From contig OZ241384.1 of the NCBI GenBank assembly GCA_965200805.1, positions 2,356,001 through 2,420,000 of the forward strand: DNA of 64,000 bases. The letters are read 5' to 3'. The stretch comes from MPNP01 sp026709725 (GTDB taxonomy: Bacteria; Pseudomonadota; Alphaproteobacteria; Rhodobacterales; Rhodobacteraceae). The notes below the pieces were generated by a model. It was not told where the DNA came from and did not search any database. It saw nothing but the letters and a program-made list of their open reading frames with translations. Shown here one piece after another: positions 1-8,571 of the stretch. Position 1 is the stretch's first letter. The number at the start of each line of letters is the position of its first letter. A program made the translations under genes and the position numbers.

Positions 1-520
1 TTGTCGGATAATTGCCTTTCTTCATCACCTGAACGAGCCCCTGATCACCCGTGATGGTTGCAAAAAGGTGAAAAAAACAGCGCGGCACCAGAACCGGATG
101 TCCCGGTTCACCCTCGGGGCTGGCACCGCGCACAAGACAATCTGGTGACCGGGCAGCCAGAACCTTGTTGATGTCGGCGGTTGTGATGTCGGGCATATCC
201 GGCAGATGAATCAAAAGACCTGCAATGTCCTCTTCGACGCACTTCAGGCCCCTCTTGAGCGAGGTTGAGAGCGCAGGCCTTGCCGCATGGATCCGGACGG
301 TTTCGACGTCAAGATCAGCAAGGCATTCATATCGCAGGGGAAATTGTGCATCAATGATTACGACCACATGATCAACCCCTGATGCCAGGAGACGCAGAAC
401 GCTGCGGCGCAGGAGTGGCTGACCGTTCACGGCAAGAAGCAGCTTGTCGACACCCCGCATCCGCGTGGACCGACCTGCTGCCGGAACGAGGCCGGTGATA
501 CGCATCAGGGTTCTGTCCAT
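1..520 (-). CDS. MobA/MocA-like nucleotidyltransferase (partial, C-terminus off the window)
   Basis: Only the first 173 residues are visible; the gene runs off the left edge. The N-terminus carries the nucleotidyltransferase signature LVPAAGRSTRMRG (residues 11-23), followed by alternating hydrophobic strands, LPDMPD (106-111) and GEPGHPVLVPR (137-147). This is the order seen in MobA-like NTP transferases, which attach CMP or GMP to molybdopterin to make molybdenum-cofactor dinucleotides. Related proteins use other acceptors, so the substrate is inferred. ATG codons at 520 and 505 are both possible starts. The gene is divergent from the aldehyde dehydrogenase at 604, with an 83-bp gap between them. 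No XdhC or molybdoenzyme gene is visible to settle the role. Confidence 0.75.
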   Translation of the reverse strand, partial: MDRTLMRITGLVPAAGRSTRMRGVDKLLLAVNGQPLLRRSVLRLLASGVDHVVVIIDAQFPLRYECLADLDVETVRIHAARPALSTSLKRGLKCVEEDIAGLLIHLPDMPDITTADINKVLAARSPDCLVRGASPEGEPGHPVLVPRCFFHLFATITGDQGLVQVMKKGNYPT

Positions 521-603
521 TTGCCAATCATGGGCACAGTGTGCAGAGACTGACAGAATGATGCAAGGTTTTACGGATCACAGGACGATGGAGCTGGAGA
601 TCA

Positions 604-2025
604 ATGATCGGGTCTTCTGAAACGACACCCCGGGATATCCGTGAGCTGGTGGACCGGGCCAGGGCTGCCATGCATGGATTTTCCACCCGCGGGCAAAAGC
701 ATGTTGATATGGCCGTCAGGGCCCTGGCATGGGCTGTTTATGAACCGGACCGTGCATCCCGGCTTGCCGAGATTGCTGTTGAGGAGACCGGATTTGGCAA
801 TGTGGAAAGCAAGATCCAAAAGAATCGACGCAAGACATTTGGGGCATTGCGTGACCTGATGCACATAAAAACAGTTGGTTTGCTTGAAGAGAATCCTGCA
901 ACGGGCATCATTCGCTATGGCAAGCCTGTTGGCGTGGTTGGTGCAATCTGCCCATCAACAAATCCGACTGCAACACCGGTTAACAAGGCCATGATGGCCG
1001 TCAAGGGTGGCAATGCGGTGATTGTGTCTCCCTCACCGGGCAGTTGGCGGGCATCATCGACCACCGTCAGCATGATGCGCGATGAATTGCGGCGATGCGG
1101 AGCGCCGCCAGACCTTGTGCAGGTCCTGCCGAGACCGATCACCAGGGACCGTACGCAGGCATTGATCAAATCCGTGAATCTGGCAGTTGTGACCGGCTCT
1201 GAGCGTGCTGTCGGGCGTGCAATGACATCGGGAACGGTGACAATCGGTGTTGGGTCCGGCAATGTCCCGGTGATTGTCGACAGCTGCGCCGATCTTGCTG
1301 ATGCGGCTGTCAAAATTGCCGCATCAAAGTGTTTTGACAATGCAACATCCTGTTCATCGGAAAATGCCGTCATTCTGCTTGACGATGTCTATCATCCGGC
1401 GTTGCGGGCACTGGAAGAGGTGGGCGGGTGGCTTTGCAGTGCGGATGAGAGCCGGTCGATTGCTTCCGTGCTGTGGCGGGATGGTCTTTTGAATCGGGAT
1501 GTCATTGCCAAGGATGCAAAGGTGGCTGCCGGAGCATTCGGACTCCCGAAATCTGCCGCCAAGGCACGTTTTTTTCTGGTTGAAGAACCAGCGGTCGGTG
1601 GGCCGGGAAGTTTTGCCGATGAAAAACTCTCACTGGTGCTGACCGTCTATCGTGCCATGGATTTTGCGCATGCTGTCGAGATTTGCGAAGCGATTCTCCG
1701 GGTCAGGGGAGAAGGACATTCAGTCGGCATTCATACCAGAAACACTGCGCATGCCAGAGAGCTGGCTGAACGTCTCAATGTGGTCCGTGTGCTTGTCAAT
1801 CAGGCCCATTGTCTCTCGGCAGGCGGATCCTTTGAGAACGCCTTGCCGTTCACACTGTCCCTTGGCGGCGGAACCTGGGCTGCAAGCCCGATTTCCGAGA
1901 ATCTCAATGCCCGCCATTTTATCAACATCACATATCTCGTACACTGCACGCCCGAAGACAAACCGTCAGAATCGGATCTCTTCGCCCCCCTGTGGATGAC
2001 CCACGCGGAGGCTTCGGTTGAATGA
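604..2025 (+). CDS. Acylating aldehyde dehydrogenase (sulfoacetaldehyde/acetaldehyde type)
   Basis: The protein has 473 residues. GKPVGVVGAICPSTNP (about 106-121) and the nucleophile context FDNATSCSSENA, with catalytic Cys at about 250, match CoA-acylating aldehyde dehydrogenases such as the N-terminal half of AdhE, EutE/PduP and SauS, rather than the larger non-acylating family. Such enzymes oxidise an aldehyde with NAD(P)+ and CoA to an acyl-CoA. The closest architecture I recall is the sulfoacetaldehyde dehydrogenase (acylating) group. The substrate is not proven, because no sulfonate, ethanolamine or propanediol genes are adjacent. The ATG is preceded by GGAG at a short spacing. The gene stands alone, with a 700-bp gene-free stretch after it. 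Confidence 0.8.
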   Translation: MIGSSETTPRDIRELVDRARAAMHGFSTRGQKHVDMAVRALAWAVYEPDRASRLAEIAVEETGFGNVESKIQKNRRKTFGALRDLMHIKTVGLLEENPATGIIRYGKPVGVVGAICPSTNPTATPVNKAMMAVKGGNAVIVSPSPGSWRASSTTVSMMRDELRRCGAPPDLVQVLPRPITRDRTQALIKSVNLAVVTGSERAVGRAMTSGTVTIGVGSGNVPVIVDSCADLADAAVKIAASKCFDNATSCSSENAVILLDDVYHPALRALEEVGGWLCSADESRSIASVLWRDGLLNRDVIAKDAKVAAGAFGLPKSAAKARFFLVEEPAVGGPGSFADEKLSLVLTVYRAMDFAHAVEICEAILRVRGEGHSVGIHTRNTAHARELAERLNVVRVLVNQAHCLSAGGSFENALPFTLSLGGGTWAASPISENLNARHFINITYLVHCTPEDKPSESDLFAPLWMTHAEASVE

Positions 2026-2318
2026 GTGCGGGGAGTCGCCATCGGGGATGCCCTGTCGGGGTGATCATGCCCGACATCACGATCAGGTCAGAAGGCAGAA
2101 CGTTCCCCGGCGGTCGGGTGTGCCGATATGGCAACAGAGGAGACACATCTGTTTGGGGCAATGGCCGGAGCCATTGGCAGTGCCGCTGCCTCTCGCACCC
2201 TGCATCCGCAACCGTCCTGTCAGCCAATGTCCATGACAGATACGCCCTGCCCGCAATCGGGAGAATCCCCGGCCCGACACTGTGGGTCGGGAATCACTCC
2301 GTCATGGAAATACCCGAT

Positions 2319-2327
2319 GACTGCGAA
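2319..2327. repeat. Left 9-bp flanking direct repeat (putative target-site duplication) of element copy 1
   Basis: GACTGCGAA at 2319-2327 recurs exactly at 2617-2625, immediately outside the two ends of the element. This is the signature of a staggered-cut insertion. Confidence 0.6.
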
Positions 2328-2616
2328 GGGTGTGATCCCCGTATGGCTGACCCGGAAATCTGCAAAGGCCTGATCATACACGGACCACCAAAACCGCATT
2401 GCGCCCCAATCAGCGATCCGGCGATGCATCGGCCCCCTTTCCCGAATGTTTCGCGGCAGCGTCGATCCGCATCACCTCCCGGACCCGTGCCAAAAGGCTC
2501 CGCCTGGCACGGGTGGCCCCAGGGAAGGATTTGTGGAGGGCTGGCGGCCGAATCGGGTCAGGAGCCGGGGCGCGTCGGGAGATGTCATGAAGGGTCAGCC
2601 ATGGGGGATCACTTCC
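2328..2616 (+). mobile_element. MITE-like element, copy 1 (289 bp)
   Basis: A 289-bp non-coding element bounded by imperfect terminal inverted repeats. The left end holds GTGATCCCC followed closely by ATGGCTGACCC. The right end, read on the other strand, has the same two blocks. It is flanked by 9-bp direct repeats (2319-2327 and 2617-2625). It aligns along its whole length with 12036-12304 and contains a perfect 10-bp hairpin at 2483-2514. There is no transposase inside, so it would have to be moved in trans. It sits directly upstream of the infA promoter, with 17 nt between its right end and the -35 box. The short length, inverted ends and target duplication argue for a miniature inverted-repeat transposable element. 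A regulatory repeat is the alternative. Confidence 0.7.
2483..2514 (+). repeat. Hairpin inside element copy 1
   Basis: ACCCGTGCCA at 2483-2492 pairs perfectly with TGGCACGGGT at 2505-2514 around a 12-nt loop ending in GGCTCCGCC. The other copy of the element has the same hairpin with G-C in place of A-T at the base pair. Confidence 0.7.
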
Positions 2617-2633
2617 GACTGCGAATGCATTGG

Positions 2634-2662
2634 TTGAAAACATGATTTCCGGGGGGTATAGC
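2634..2662 (+). promoter_or_regulatory. Sigma-70 type promoter for infA
   Basis: TTGAAA (2634-2639), a 17-nt spacer and TATAGC (2657-2662), followed by a leader of about 60 nt to the infA start. The -35 box begins 8 nt after the right-hand target duplication of the upstream element. Confidence 0.6.
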
Positions 2663-2729
2663 ACGAGCATTCGGGAGACCTTCATATGCTGATGGTATAG
2701 CCCCGCAGACTGTCAGAACAAGGATACCG

Positions 2730-2951
2730 ATGGCCAAGGAAGAACTGCTTGAATTCCCCGGGGTGGTGAAAGAACTGCTCCCCAATGCGACGTTCCGGGT
2801 TGAGCTTGATACCGGTCACCAGATCATTGCCCATACAGCAGGCAAGATGCGCAAGAACCGAATCCGGGTCCTGGCCGGTGATCGTGTCCAGGTTGAAATG
2901 ACCCCGTATGACCTGACCAAGGGACGCATCAACTATCGTTTCAAAAAATAG
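2730..2951 (+). CDS. infA: Translation initiation factor IF-1
   Basis: A 73-residue single OB-fold (S1-type) protein covering the normal full length. It has the family hallmarks VVKELLPNATFRVEL near the start, GKMRKNRIRVLAGDRV in the middle and YDLTKGRINYRFK at the end. IF-1 occupies the ribosomal A site during initiation. AAGGA lies 5 nt before the ATG. It leads an apparent operon with maf (5-bp gap), the RNase E/G-like gene and yacG, an arrangement common in alphaproteobacteria. A sigma-70 promoter lies about 70 nt upstream, just beyond a mobile-element-like repeat. Confidence 0.97.
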   Translation: MAKEELLEFPGVVKELLPNATFRVELDTGHQIIAHTAGKMRKNRIRVLAGDRVQVEMTPYDLTKGRINYRFKK

Positions 2952-2956
2952 GGCCC

Positions 2957-3517
2957 ATGCGCCTTATTCTGGCCTCAGCCAGCCCACAGCGCCGTGCGTT
3001 GCTGGCCAGTGTGGGAATCGTCCCTGATCAAGTTGCACCCGCGGCAATCGATGAGTCTCTTCAGCCGGGTGAACAGCCCCAGCACTATGTCATTCGCATG
3101 GCACGCCAAAAGGCGCTGGCACTTGCTCCGGGAACCGATGAGATTTGCCTGGCTGCCGATACAATCGTTGTCTGCGGCCGCCAAATTCTTGGCAAACCGT
3201 TTGATGCAAACGAGGCCAGGCGGTTTCTGAAACGCCTCTCCGGGCGCCGCCACCGCGTGATGACGGCTGTTGCTGTCAGCCATGATACAAAAAATAACGT
3301 GCGTCGGGTCGCATCCCGGGTCAAATTCCGACGCCTGAGTGAGGCTGACATCGCATCCTATATCCAGTCCGATGAATGGCGGGGGAAAGCAGGCGGATAT
3401 GCCATACAGGGGCGGGCTGCTGCATTTATTCCCTGGATCAGCGGATCATACTCCGCAATTGTCGGCCTGCCGCTGGCCGAATGCATGACCATGCTGTGGG
3501 CCGCCGGCTGGAGGTGA
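2957..3517 (+). CDS. maf: Maf-like nucleotide pyrophosphatase
   Basis: A 186-residue Maf/HAM1-fold protein of normal length. It opens with LILASASPQRRALL, the substrate-binding loop, and has CLAADTIVVCGRQILGKP with the metal-binding Asp, then RFLKRLSGRRHRVMTAV and GKAGGYAIQGRAA. The family hydrolyses non-canonical or modified nucleoside triphosphates (dTTP/UTP or m7GTP types) to monophosphates. The exact subclass is not resolved here. It starts 5 nt after infA and ends 9 nt before the RNase E/G-like gene, consistent with one transcript. Confidence 0.93.
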   Translation: MRLILASASPQRRALLASVGIVPDQVAPAAIDESLQPGEQPQHYVIRMARQKALALAPGTDEICLAADTIVVCGRQILGKPFDANEARRFLKRLSGRRHRVMTAVAVSHDTKNNVRRVASRVKFRRLSEADIASYIQSDEWRGKAGGYAIQGRAAAFIPWISGSYSAIVGLPLAECMTMLWAAGWR

Positions 3518-3526
3518 TGGACACCG

Positions 3527-4573
3527 ATGGTGACAGCATTCACAGTCCGCAGGAACGCGGTCACCTGTACAGTTCTTGTGGTCAACAACAGGCTTGAGGA
3601 CATGTTCATTGACCCGCCGCCGGGACTCGGTCCGCACGCCGAATCGGTGATACGTGTTCGGATTGATCGATGCCTGCCATCCACAGGGGGCTGTTTTGCA
3701 ACGCTGCCGTGTGGACAGGTGGGCTACATTCGTCACGGACGGGGGTTCCGGGCGGGAGAATACAGAGTTGTACAGGTGACGGGATATCCGCAGGCAGGAA
3801 AAAGCGTACCGCTGACAGGCCAGATTCGGCTGAAGGGACGGTATACGGTTCTCACCCCCAATCGCCCTGGTGTCAATATTGCACGAAGCATTCACGATAA
3901 GGGTCGCCGGATGTCGCTGAAAACACTGCTGACAGCGTCGCTTCCGGCGGATCTGCAATCATGCGGCGTTATCGCGCGGTCGGTCAGTCGGGAGGCCGGT
4001 GATGACGTGATCCGGGCGGAGATGCAGCTGCACACAAAAACACTGGCGAAAATTGATCAATCACAGACAGACAGGGATATCAGGGTCATCGTGCAGGGTC
4101 CCACATCATCAACGCTCGCTCTGCGGGAATGGGTCGGGATTGACGAATGTGATCTCAAACAGAATCCCCGACCCGAACAGACGCATCAGGTGATGGAGGC
4201 CCTGCAGTCCTGTCTGGCCGGGCATGTTCCTCTCAAGGGCGGCGGCAGCATGGATGTCGACGTGACCAGCGCCTTGACCTGTATTGATATCAACACCGGT
4301 TCAGCTTCCGGCAGGGGTGCAGCTCTCATGGCAGCAAGACAGGCCACACGAGAGATGCCAAGACACTTTCGTTTGCGGGGTCTTGGCGGTCAGATTGTGA
4401 TTGATTATCCGGCGCTGAGTCACGATGACAGGTGCCGGATCGGGGAAGAACTTGCAGAAGCATTCGGCCAGGATGCCGTGCCAACACGGATGATTGGCTG
4501 GACTCGCATGGGATTGTTTGAAATGAGTCGCAAGCGGGATCGCGTTCCGTTAATCTGTGTGATGCCGTTATGA
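3527..4573 (+). CDS. Ribonuclease E/G family endoribonuclease
   Basis: A 348-residue member of the RNase E/G family, clearly shorter than E. coli RNase G (about 490) and RNase E. The two catalytic metal-binding aspartates are recognisable in LTCIDINTGS (Asp about 254) and LGGQIVIDYPA (Asp about 293). An S1-like region lies near residues 40-110. The C-terminal small domain is compact, and a zinc-link cysteine pair is not evident. It cleaves single-stranded AU-rich RNA or matures rRNA 5' ends by homology. The 3' end overlaps yacG by 4 bp (ATGA). The short form next to maf and yacG is a recurrent alphaproteobacterial arrangement, so I do not regard it as truncated. Confidence 0.85.
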   Translation: MVTAFTVRRNAVTCTVLVVNNRLEDMFIDPPPGLGPHAESVIRVRIDRCLPSTGGCFATLPCGQVGYIRHGRGFRAGEYRVVQVTGYPQAGKSVPLTGQIRLKGRYTVLTPNRPGVNIARSIHDKGRRMSLKTLLTASLPADLQSCGVIARSVSREAGDDVIRAEMQLHTKTLAKIDQSQTDRDIRVIVQGPTSSTLALREWVGIDECDLKQNPRPEQTHQVMEALQSCLAGHVPLKGGGSMDVDVTSALTCIDINTGSASGRGAALMAARQATREMPRHFRLRGLGGQIVIDYPALSHDDRCRIGEELAEAFGQDAVPTRMIGWTRMGLFEMSRKRDRVPLICVMPL

Positions 4574-4761
4574 AATGCCCGATCTGCAATCAGGAGTCCG
4601 TCAGGGACTACAGACCGTTTTGCTCACGGCGCTGCGCCTATATTGATCTCGGCAACTGGCTGAATGAAGACTACCGTATTGATGACGGGAGTCTGTTTGC
4701 CGATGAGGAGCACGGCAACATGTCCCGGGATCATGACAACGGCAAAACCGACCCATCCTGA
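4570..4761 (+). CDS. yacG: DNA gyrase inhibitor YacG, zinc-ribbon protein
   Basis: A 63-residue protein with the YacG zinc site: MKCPICNQ followed by PFCSRRCAYIDLGNWLNEDY, giving a CX2C...CX3C ligand set, then an acidic tail. In E. coli, YacG binds GyrB and inhibits gyrase. It overlaps the RNase gene by 4 bp and is the last gene of the infA operon. Confidence 0.92.
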   Translation: MKCPICNQESVRDYRPFCSRRCAYIDLGNWLNEDYRIDDGSLFADEEHGNMSRDHDNGKTDPS

Positions 4762-4823
4762 ACGATGCGCCGGTTCTGGCCATCACCGGTTCTGGACAAT
4801 CTTCAGGATCTTCAGTCTGGATA

Positions 4824-4850
4824 TGGACAGTGTTGTGATTGTGGCATAAT
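4824..4850 (+). promoter_or_regulatory. Candidate promoter of tRNA-Phe
   Basis: TGGACA (4824-4829) and CATAAT (4845-4850), separated by a short 15-nt spacer, end 13 nt before the mature tRNA start. The -10 is good; the spacing is below the usual 16-18. Confidence 0.4.
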
Positions 4851-4863
4851 GGACGCACTCCGT

Positions 4864-4938
<75 letters not shown>

Positions 4939-5033
4939 TTCAGGACTGCAGGACAGTCCGGATTCATGTTCATGCGGGTTCCGCCACGACATGGCGTGGC
5001 GCGCGGCTGCCTGTCAGGAGCGGGTGTTGTTCA

Positions 5034-5903
5034 TCAGGGTGCGGCGGTGAGTTCCTCTGCGATCAGGGTCACGATGGATCGTGCCTCGGTTCTGGTCATG
5101 CCGACCTGCAGGCGGGGATCATAGAGAATCTGCAGCAGCTGTTCATCGTGGTCAGTCAGCAGGGCATACTCTTCGTTGTCATTGAAGATTGACGGAAAAA
5201 CACCAAGGTTGTCATTGGGCATGCCGAGTGCCTGCGCCAGTTCTTCATGGATGCAGGCCTGCATCATGATTCCCCTGTGTTCGGATCGGATAAAAGCCAC
5301 CCCGGCGAAGAGGGAGGGCGTGGTCTCGGAGGAGGCAATCGTATATGCTGAACAGAGAACGGACGGGTGACTTGAGGCAATGGACCGGCCAATATGACGC
5401 GGTATCTGCCTTGAGAATCGTCGGATGAGGCGATTTGCCTGATCAAGTTCTTCCGTACTGAGGACCAAAATGAGAAAATTCGGATCCTGAGTCGTCAGCT
5501 GCATTGAATGTCCGGTGATCGCCTCAAGACGCTGCAGGTATCCGGCGACACTGCCCCGGAAGTTTGCCTGCTTTTCGGGGGAAACGGATTCTCCAAAGAC
5601 GATTGTTGCACGCAGCGGTGTCTCCCAGCGCTGCAGGCGCAGCGTCCCGCGATGTGCCACATACTCGCCATCCTCAAGACTGTATTCACTGAAAAACGCA
5701 ATCTTCTCAAAATTTCTGGCCAGTTGGGTCGCCGAAACCTGTTGCCGACCCGGTTCAACATGTGTCTTGAGTTGACCGTGCTGTTTGAGCGTTTCCGCAA
5801 GGCGTTCATAGCCCAGGCTGGCTGCCTCTGAATCATAGACCGTCGACTGACGTTGCTGTTCCGCACAGTTTGCCAGGCAGAGCGCAGCAAGTCCGATCTG
5901 CAT
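5034..5903 (-). CDS. DUF2927 family lipoprotein
   Basis: From the ATG at 5903 the protein has 289 residues and begins with a lipoprotein signal, MQIGLAALCLANC, whose Cys would be lipidated. The longer upstream frame lacks a signal and is unlikely. The C-terminal half has the DUF2927 pattern: CSAYTI, then CIHEELAQALGMPND, SIFNDNEEYALLT, HDEQLLQILYDPRL and GMTRTEA. The HEE segment and conserved acids resemble a metalloprotease-like site, but the function of the family is not established to my knowledge. The protein is likely anchored in a membrane facing the periplasm. It is convergent with tRNA-Phe and stands alone. Confidence 0.8.
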   Translation of the reverse strand: MQIGLAALCLANCAEQQRQSTVYDSEAASLGYERLAETLKQHGQLKTHVEPGRQQVSATQLARNFEKIAFFSEYSLEDGEYVAHRGTLRLQRWETPLRATIVFGESVSPEKQANFRGSVAGYLQRLEAITGHSMQLTTQDPNFLILVLSTEELDQANRLIRRFSRQIPRHIGRSIASSHPSVLCSAYTIASSETTPSLFAGVAFIRSEHRGIMMQACIHEELAQALGMPNDNLGVFPSIFNDNEEYALLTDHDEQLLQILYDPRLQVGMTRTEARSIVTLIAEELTAAP

Positions 5904-6176
5904 CACCTGTCTGAACCTGACCCGGTGCGGCTGCCGAATCCGGTCTCGCCACCGGGCCCTGTGCACCCTGACGGGAACGCTGCATCCCGTGTCCACTGCC
6001 AATCGTGATCCCATATTCTGCTCGTTGTCTTGGTGACCATCACCGCTGCACTTGCCGGATTGAGTCCCTGATAACAGAAATGACCCTGTCCTCAAACCGG
6101 TCCCACCCGCGTGCGGGCCACCATGAGTCCGCATCAATCCCGTAGGGCCACATCAATCAGGGGGACCCTGATACAC

Positions 6177-6950
6177 TCACCGCTGAGATGGTTGCGAGCG
6201 TGCAGAGAGGTCGGCGATCTGCCGCCTCAGGGTTCTGTCGGCAACCCTGCTCGTGTGGGCGCGTGGCAGATCGCCAAGCCGGAAAGGGCCATAGGAAACC
6301 CGAATGAGACGGTTCACGGTCAGGTTGCATGTGGCAAGAGCACGACGGATTTCCCGATTTTTTCCTTCACGAATTCGTATTGTTAGCCAGCAATTGCGTC
6401 CAGAGTTTCGGTCAACTGTGACCTCCATGGGTCGCAGCGAGAGACCATGAATATCAATTCCCGCCTGCAATCTTCGCAGAGATGCATCCGAGAGGGTTCC
6501 GAATGCCCTGACGCGATAAACGCGCTGCCAGCCTGTCTGTGGCAGCTCCAGCCGACGTTTGAGTTCTCCATCATTGGTCAGCAGGAGAAGCCCTTCGGAG
6601 TTCATATCCAGACGACCGATTGTGTGGACATGACCAATGTCAGGGGGCAGGTTCTTGAACACGGTGTGACGACCGCGCTCATCATCATGCGTTGTCACGC
6701 ACCCGCGCGGTTTGTGGTGACGCCAGAGCTGAGTCCGGGCAGGGTCGGGTAATCGTGTTCCCTCAATCTCGACAATGTCAACGGGTCCGACCTTGATTGC
6801 GGGGTCATTGATGATGATTCCGTTGACGGACACCTTGCCGGATGCAATCAGCGCTTCGGCCTTGCGTCTTGATGTAATGCCTGCCCTGCTGATGGCTTTG
6901 GCAATCCGCTGTTGGGCTGGTATGGAGTGGGGTCCAGGATTACGCGACAT
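6177..6950 (-). CDS. rluB: 23S rRNA pseudouridine synthase, RluB/RsuA family
   Basis: 257 residues. An N-terminal S4 RNA-binding domain (RIAKAISRAGITSRRKAEALI, about 15-35) precedes the catalytic domain with HTIGRLDMNSEGLLLLTNDG, in which Asp115 is the nucleophile. The C-terminal part has LTIRIREGKNREIRRA, typical of RsuA/RluB/RluE/RluF enzymes. The S4 domain and length favour RluB, which modifies 23S rRNA near U2605; assignment to another member of the group is possible. It is divergent from tadA, separated by about 75-105 bp depending on the tadA start. Confidence 0.88.
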   Translation of the reverse strand: MSRNPGPHSIPAQQRIAKAISRAGITSRRKAEALIASGKVSVNGIIINDPAIKVGPVDIVEIEGTRLPDPARTQLWRHHKPRGCVTTHDDERGRHTVFKNLPPDIGHVHTIGRLDMNSEGLLLLTNDGELKRRLELPQTGWQRVYRVRAFGTLSDASLRRLQAGIDIHGLSLRPMEVTVDRNSGRNCWLTIRIREGKNREIRRALATCNLTVNRLIRVSYGPFRLGDLPRAHTSRVADRTLRRQIADLSARSQPSQR

Positions 6951-7024
6951 TCATCACCCGCAGAAGGATTTGCAGCATCAGGATCAGGCGAGTGTGGTTG
7001 GCATGAAGTGCCGACACACCCTGC

Positions 7025-7516
7025 ATGCCTGCCGGAGTGTTCAATTACCGCACCATGCCAGAAACACAATGCCGGATGGGCATGGCACTTGATTATGCCA
7101 AGGCAGCAGGACTGGCTGGCGAGATTCCGGTTGGCGCTGTGATTCTTGCACAGGAGGGACATGTCATTGCAGCCGCTCGCAATGAGGTTGAATCCCGTTC
7201 AGACCCCACAGCACATGCTGAAATCCTTGCCATCCGTGCCGCCTGCCGGACGCTTGGCAATCATCGCCTCACAAACTGCAGCCTCTATGTCACGCTTGAG
7301 CCATGTGCCATGTGTGCATCTGCCATCGCACAGGCCCGGATTGCCCGGCTCTATTTTGGTGCCTATGACAATAAATCGGGTGCCGTGGAAAATGGTGTCC
7401 ACCTCTTCGCCGATCCGTCTTGCCACCATCGTCCCGAAGTCTATGGCGGAATCAGGGAAGCCGAGTGTCGCATGCTGTTGCATGAATTCTTCAAACGTCT
7501 CCGGGACACGCCGTGA
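7025..7516 (+). CDS. tadA: tRNA-specific adenosine deaminase TadA
   Basis: A zinc-dependent cytidine-deaminase fold enzyme that converts adenosine 34 to inosine in tRNA-Arg(ACG). Motifs: PTAHAEILAI with zinc ligand His64 and proton-shuttling Glu66, and LEPCAMCASA with ligands Cys94 and Cys97, counted from the ATG at 7025. An internal ATG at 7055 would give a 153-residue protein nearer the usual TadA length. Neither start has a clear Shine-Dalgarno sequence. Confidence 0.93.
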   Translation: MPAGVFNYRTMPETQCRMGMALDYAKAAGLAGEIPVGAVILAQEGHVIAAARNEVESRSDPTAHAEILAIRAACRTLGNHRLTNCSLYVTLEPCAMCASAIAQARIARLYFGAYDNKSGAVENGVHLFADPSCHHRPEVYGGIREAECRMLLHEFFKRLRDTP

Positions 7517-7582
7517 GACTGTCGTTGCCTGCATCAATTTTCCAGAATGATGACAGGCGACAGCCAGAGCAGGAGATCGGGC

Positions 7583-8263
7583 ATGCGTGAAAACCATCCG
7601 GCGGAGTTCACGTATTGTGAGAGGCTTGCCGATCCCGGATTCTGGGCTGAACCTCTCAACGCCGTCAGCAATTTTGCCTTCATCATCGCAGCCATCGTGT
7701 GCTGGGCCCGCCTGGAAAGCCGGATGCTGCCGATTGTGCGCCTTCTGGTCCTCTGGCTCTTTGGTATCGGCGTCGGCTCGGGTCTTTTGCATACCGTTGC
7801 GACACCCTGGGCCGGCTTCCTTGACGTGCTCTTCATTGCACTCTTTGTCGTTACATATTTCTATGCCGCCAATCGGTATTTCCTGTCGATAGGTGCAAAC
7901 CTTTCCCTCACCTTGATCCCCGCACTCTTTGCCTATATCGCGCTGGCAACATGGGGGCTGGCCAATTTGATCCCCATGCTGGGATTTTCCTCGGTTTATG
8001 CGACCGTTGCGATCCTGATCGCTGTCTACGGCGTGCTTCTCATGCGCAGGCATCCCGCAGTCGCCAGGGGCCTGATGATCGGGGCGGCGCTCTTGACAGT
8101 CTCGATTACATTCAGGACAATTGACAAAACGCTTTGTGAGACCTTTCCATACGGGACTCATTTTGTCTGGCATATCCTGAATGCTGTGATGCTTGCCTGG
8201 ATGATTGAGGTGTTAAAGGCCCATGTCCTTGATGAGGGCGGGTTCAATCATGGCGATGAATAA
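7583..8263 (+). CDS. Ceramidase-family (CREST superfamily) integral membrane protein
   Basis: 226 residues from the ATG at 7583, chosen because AGGAG lies 7 nt before it; a frame-extended start at 7547 lacks one. The protein begins FTYCERLADPGFWAEPLNA, the ceramidase-family N-terminus, and has about seven hydrophobic segments. HTVATPWAGFLDVLF and GTHFVWHILNAVMLAW carry the histidines and Asp expected for the zinc site of the alkaline ceramidase/CREST hydrolase superfamily. Bacterial members are mostly uncharacterised; a lipid amide hydrolase acting in the membrane is inferred. The next gene is gatC, 20 bp downstream. Confidence 0.8.
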   Translation: MRENHPAEFTYCERLADPGFWAEPLNAVSNFAFIIAAIVCWARLESRMLPIVRLLVLWLFGIGVGSGLLHTVATPWAGFLDVLFIALFVVTYFYAANRYFLSIGANLSLTLIPALFAYIALATWGLANLIPMLGFSSVYATVAILIAVYGVLLMRRHPAVARGLMIGAALLTVSITFRTIDKTLCETFPYGTHFVWHILNAVMLAWMIEVLKAHVLDEGGFNHGDE

Positions 8264-8283
8264 ACAGTGCAGATTGGAACGTG

Positions 8284-8571
8284 ATGGAAATTGACAAAAA
8301 CGAGGCGGCAAGGGTTGCGCATCTTGCACGGATTCATGTCGACGATCATGAGCTCGCCCGGATTGCCAAGGATCTTTCGGCCATCATCGGCTTCATGCAG
8401 CAGTTGAATGAGGTTGATATTGAGGGCGTGGACGCAATGACCACCGCCACGCCAATGGTGCTGGTGCAGCGCGACGACACCGTCAAGGGTGGCGGCCTGC
8501 AGAAGCAGTTGATGGATGCAGCACCGGTTGCGCAAGAAGGATTCTACCTTGTCCCCAAGGTTGTTGAATAG
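8284..8571 (+). CDS. gatC: Aspartyl/glutamyl-tRNA amidotransferase subunit C
   Basis: 95 residues, full length for GatC. It has VAHLARIHVDDHELARIAKDLSA near the N-terminus, the central LNEVDIEGVDAM and the C-terminal LRDD-equivalent VQRDDTVKGG. It bridges GatA and GatB in the complex that converts Glu-tRNA(Gln) or Asp-tRNA(Asn) to the amide. The ATG at 8284 is preferred to the overlapping GTG at 8281. The gene abuts gatA directly (stop 8571, start 8572). Confidence 0.95.
   Translation: MEIDKNEAARVAHLARIHVDDHELARIAKDLSAIIGFMQQLNEVDIEGVDAMTTATPMVLVQRDDTVKGGGLQKQLMDAAPVAQEGFYLVPKVVE

Larger units (their letters stand above)
2026..2729. other. Gene-free interval with an inverted-repeat element and the infA promoter
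   Basis: No convincing coding frame. The first 300 bases (2026-2327) show nothing I recognise. The rest is the repeat element at 2328-2616, its flanking direct repeats and the promoter at 2634-2662, described separately. Confidence 0.6.

Noticed and set aside
2022..2645. A 207-codon open frame on the plus strand between the aldehyde dehydrogenase and infA
   Set aside because: It runs through the repeat element and the infA promoter, has no domain pattern, and its composition follows the non-coding sequence.
5904..6137. Upstream extension of the DUF2927 protein by 78 residues
   Set aside because: The extension is basic and low-complexity and would bury the lipoprotein signal; the ATG at 5903 gives a proper signal peptide.
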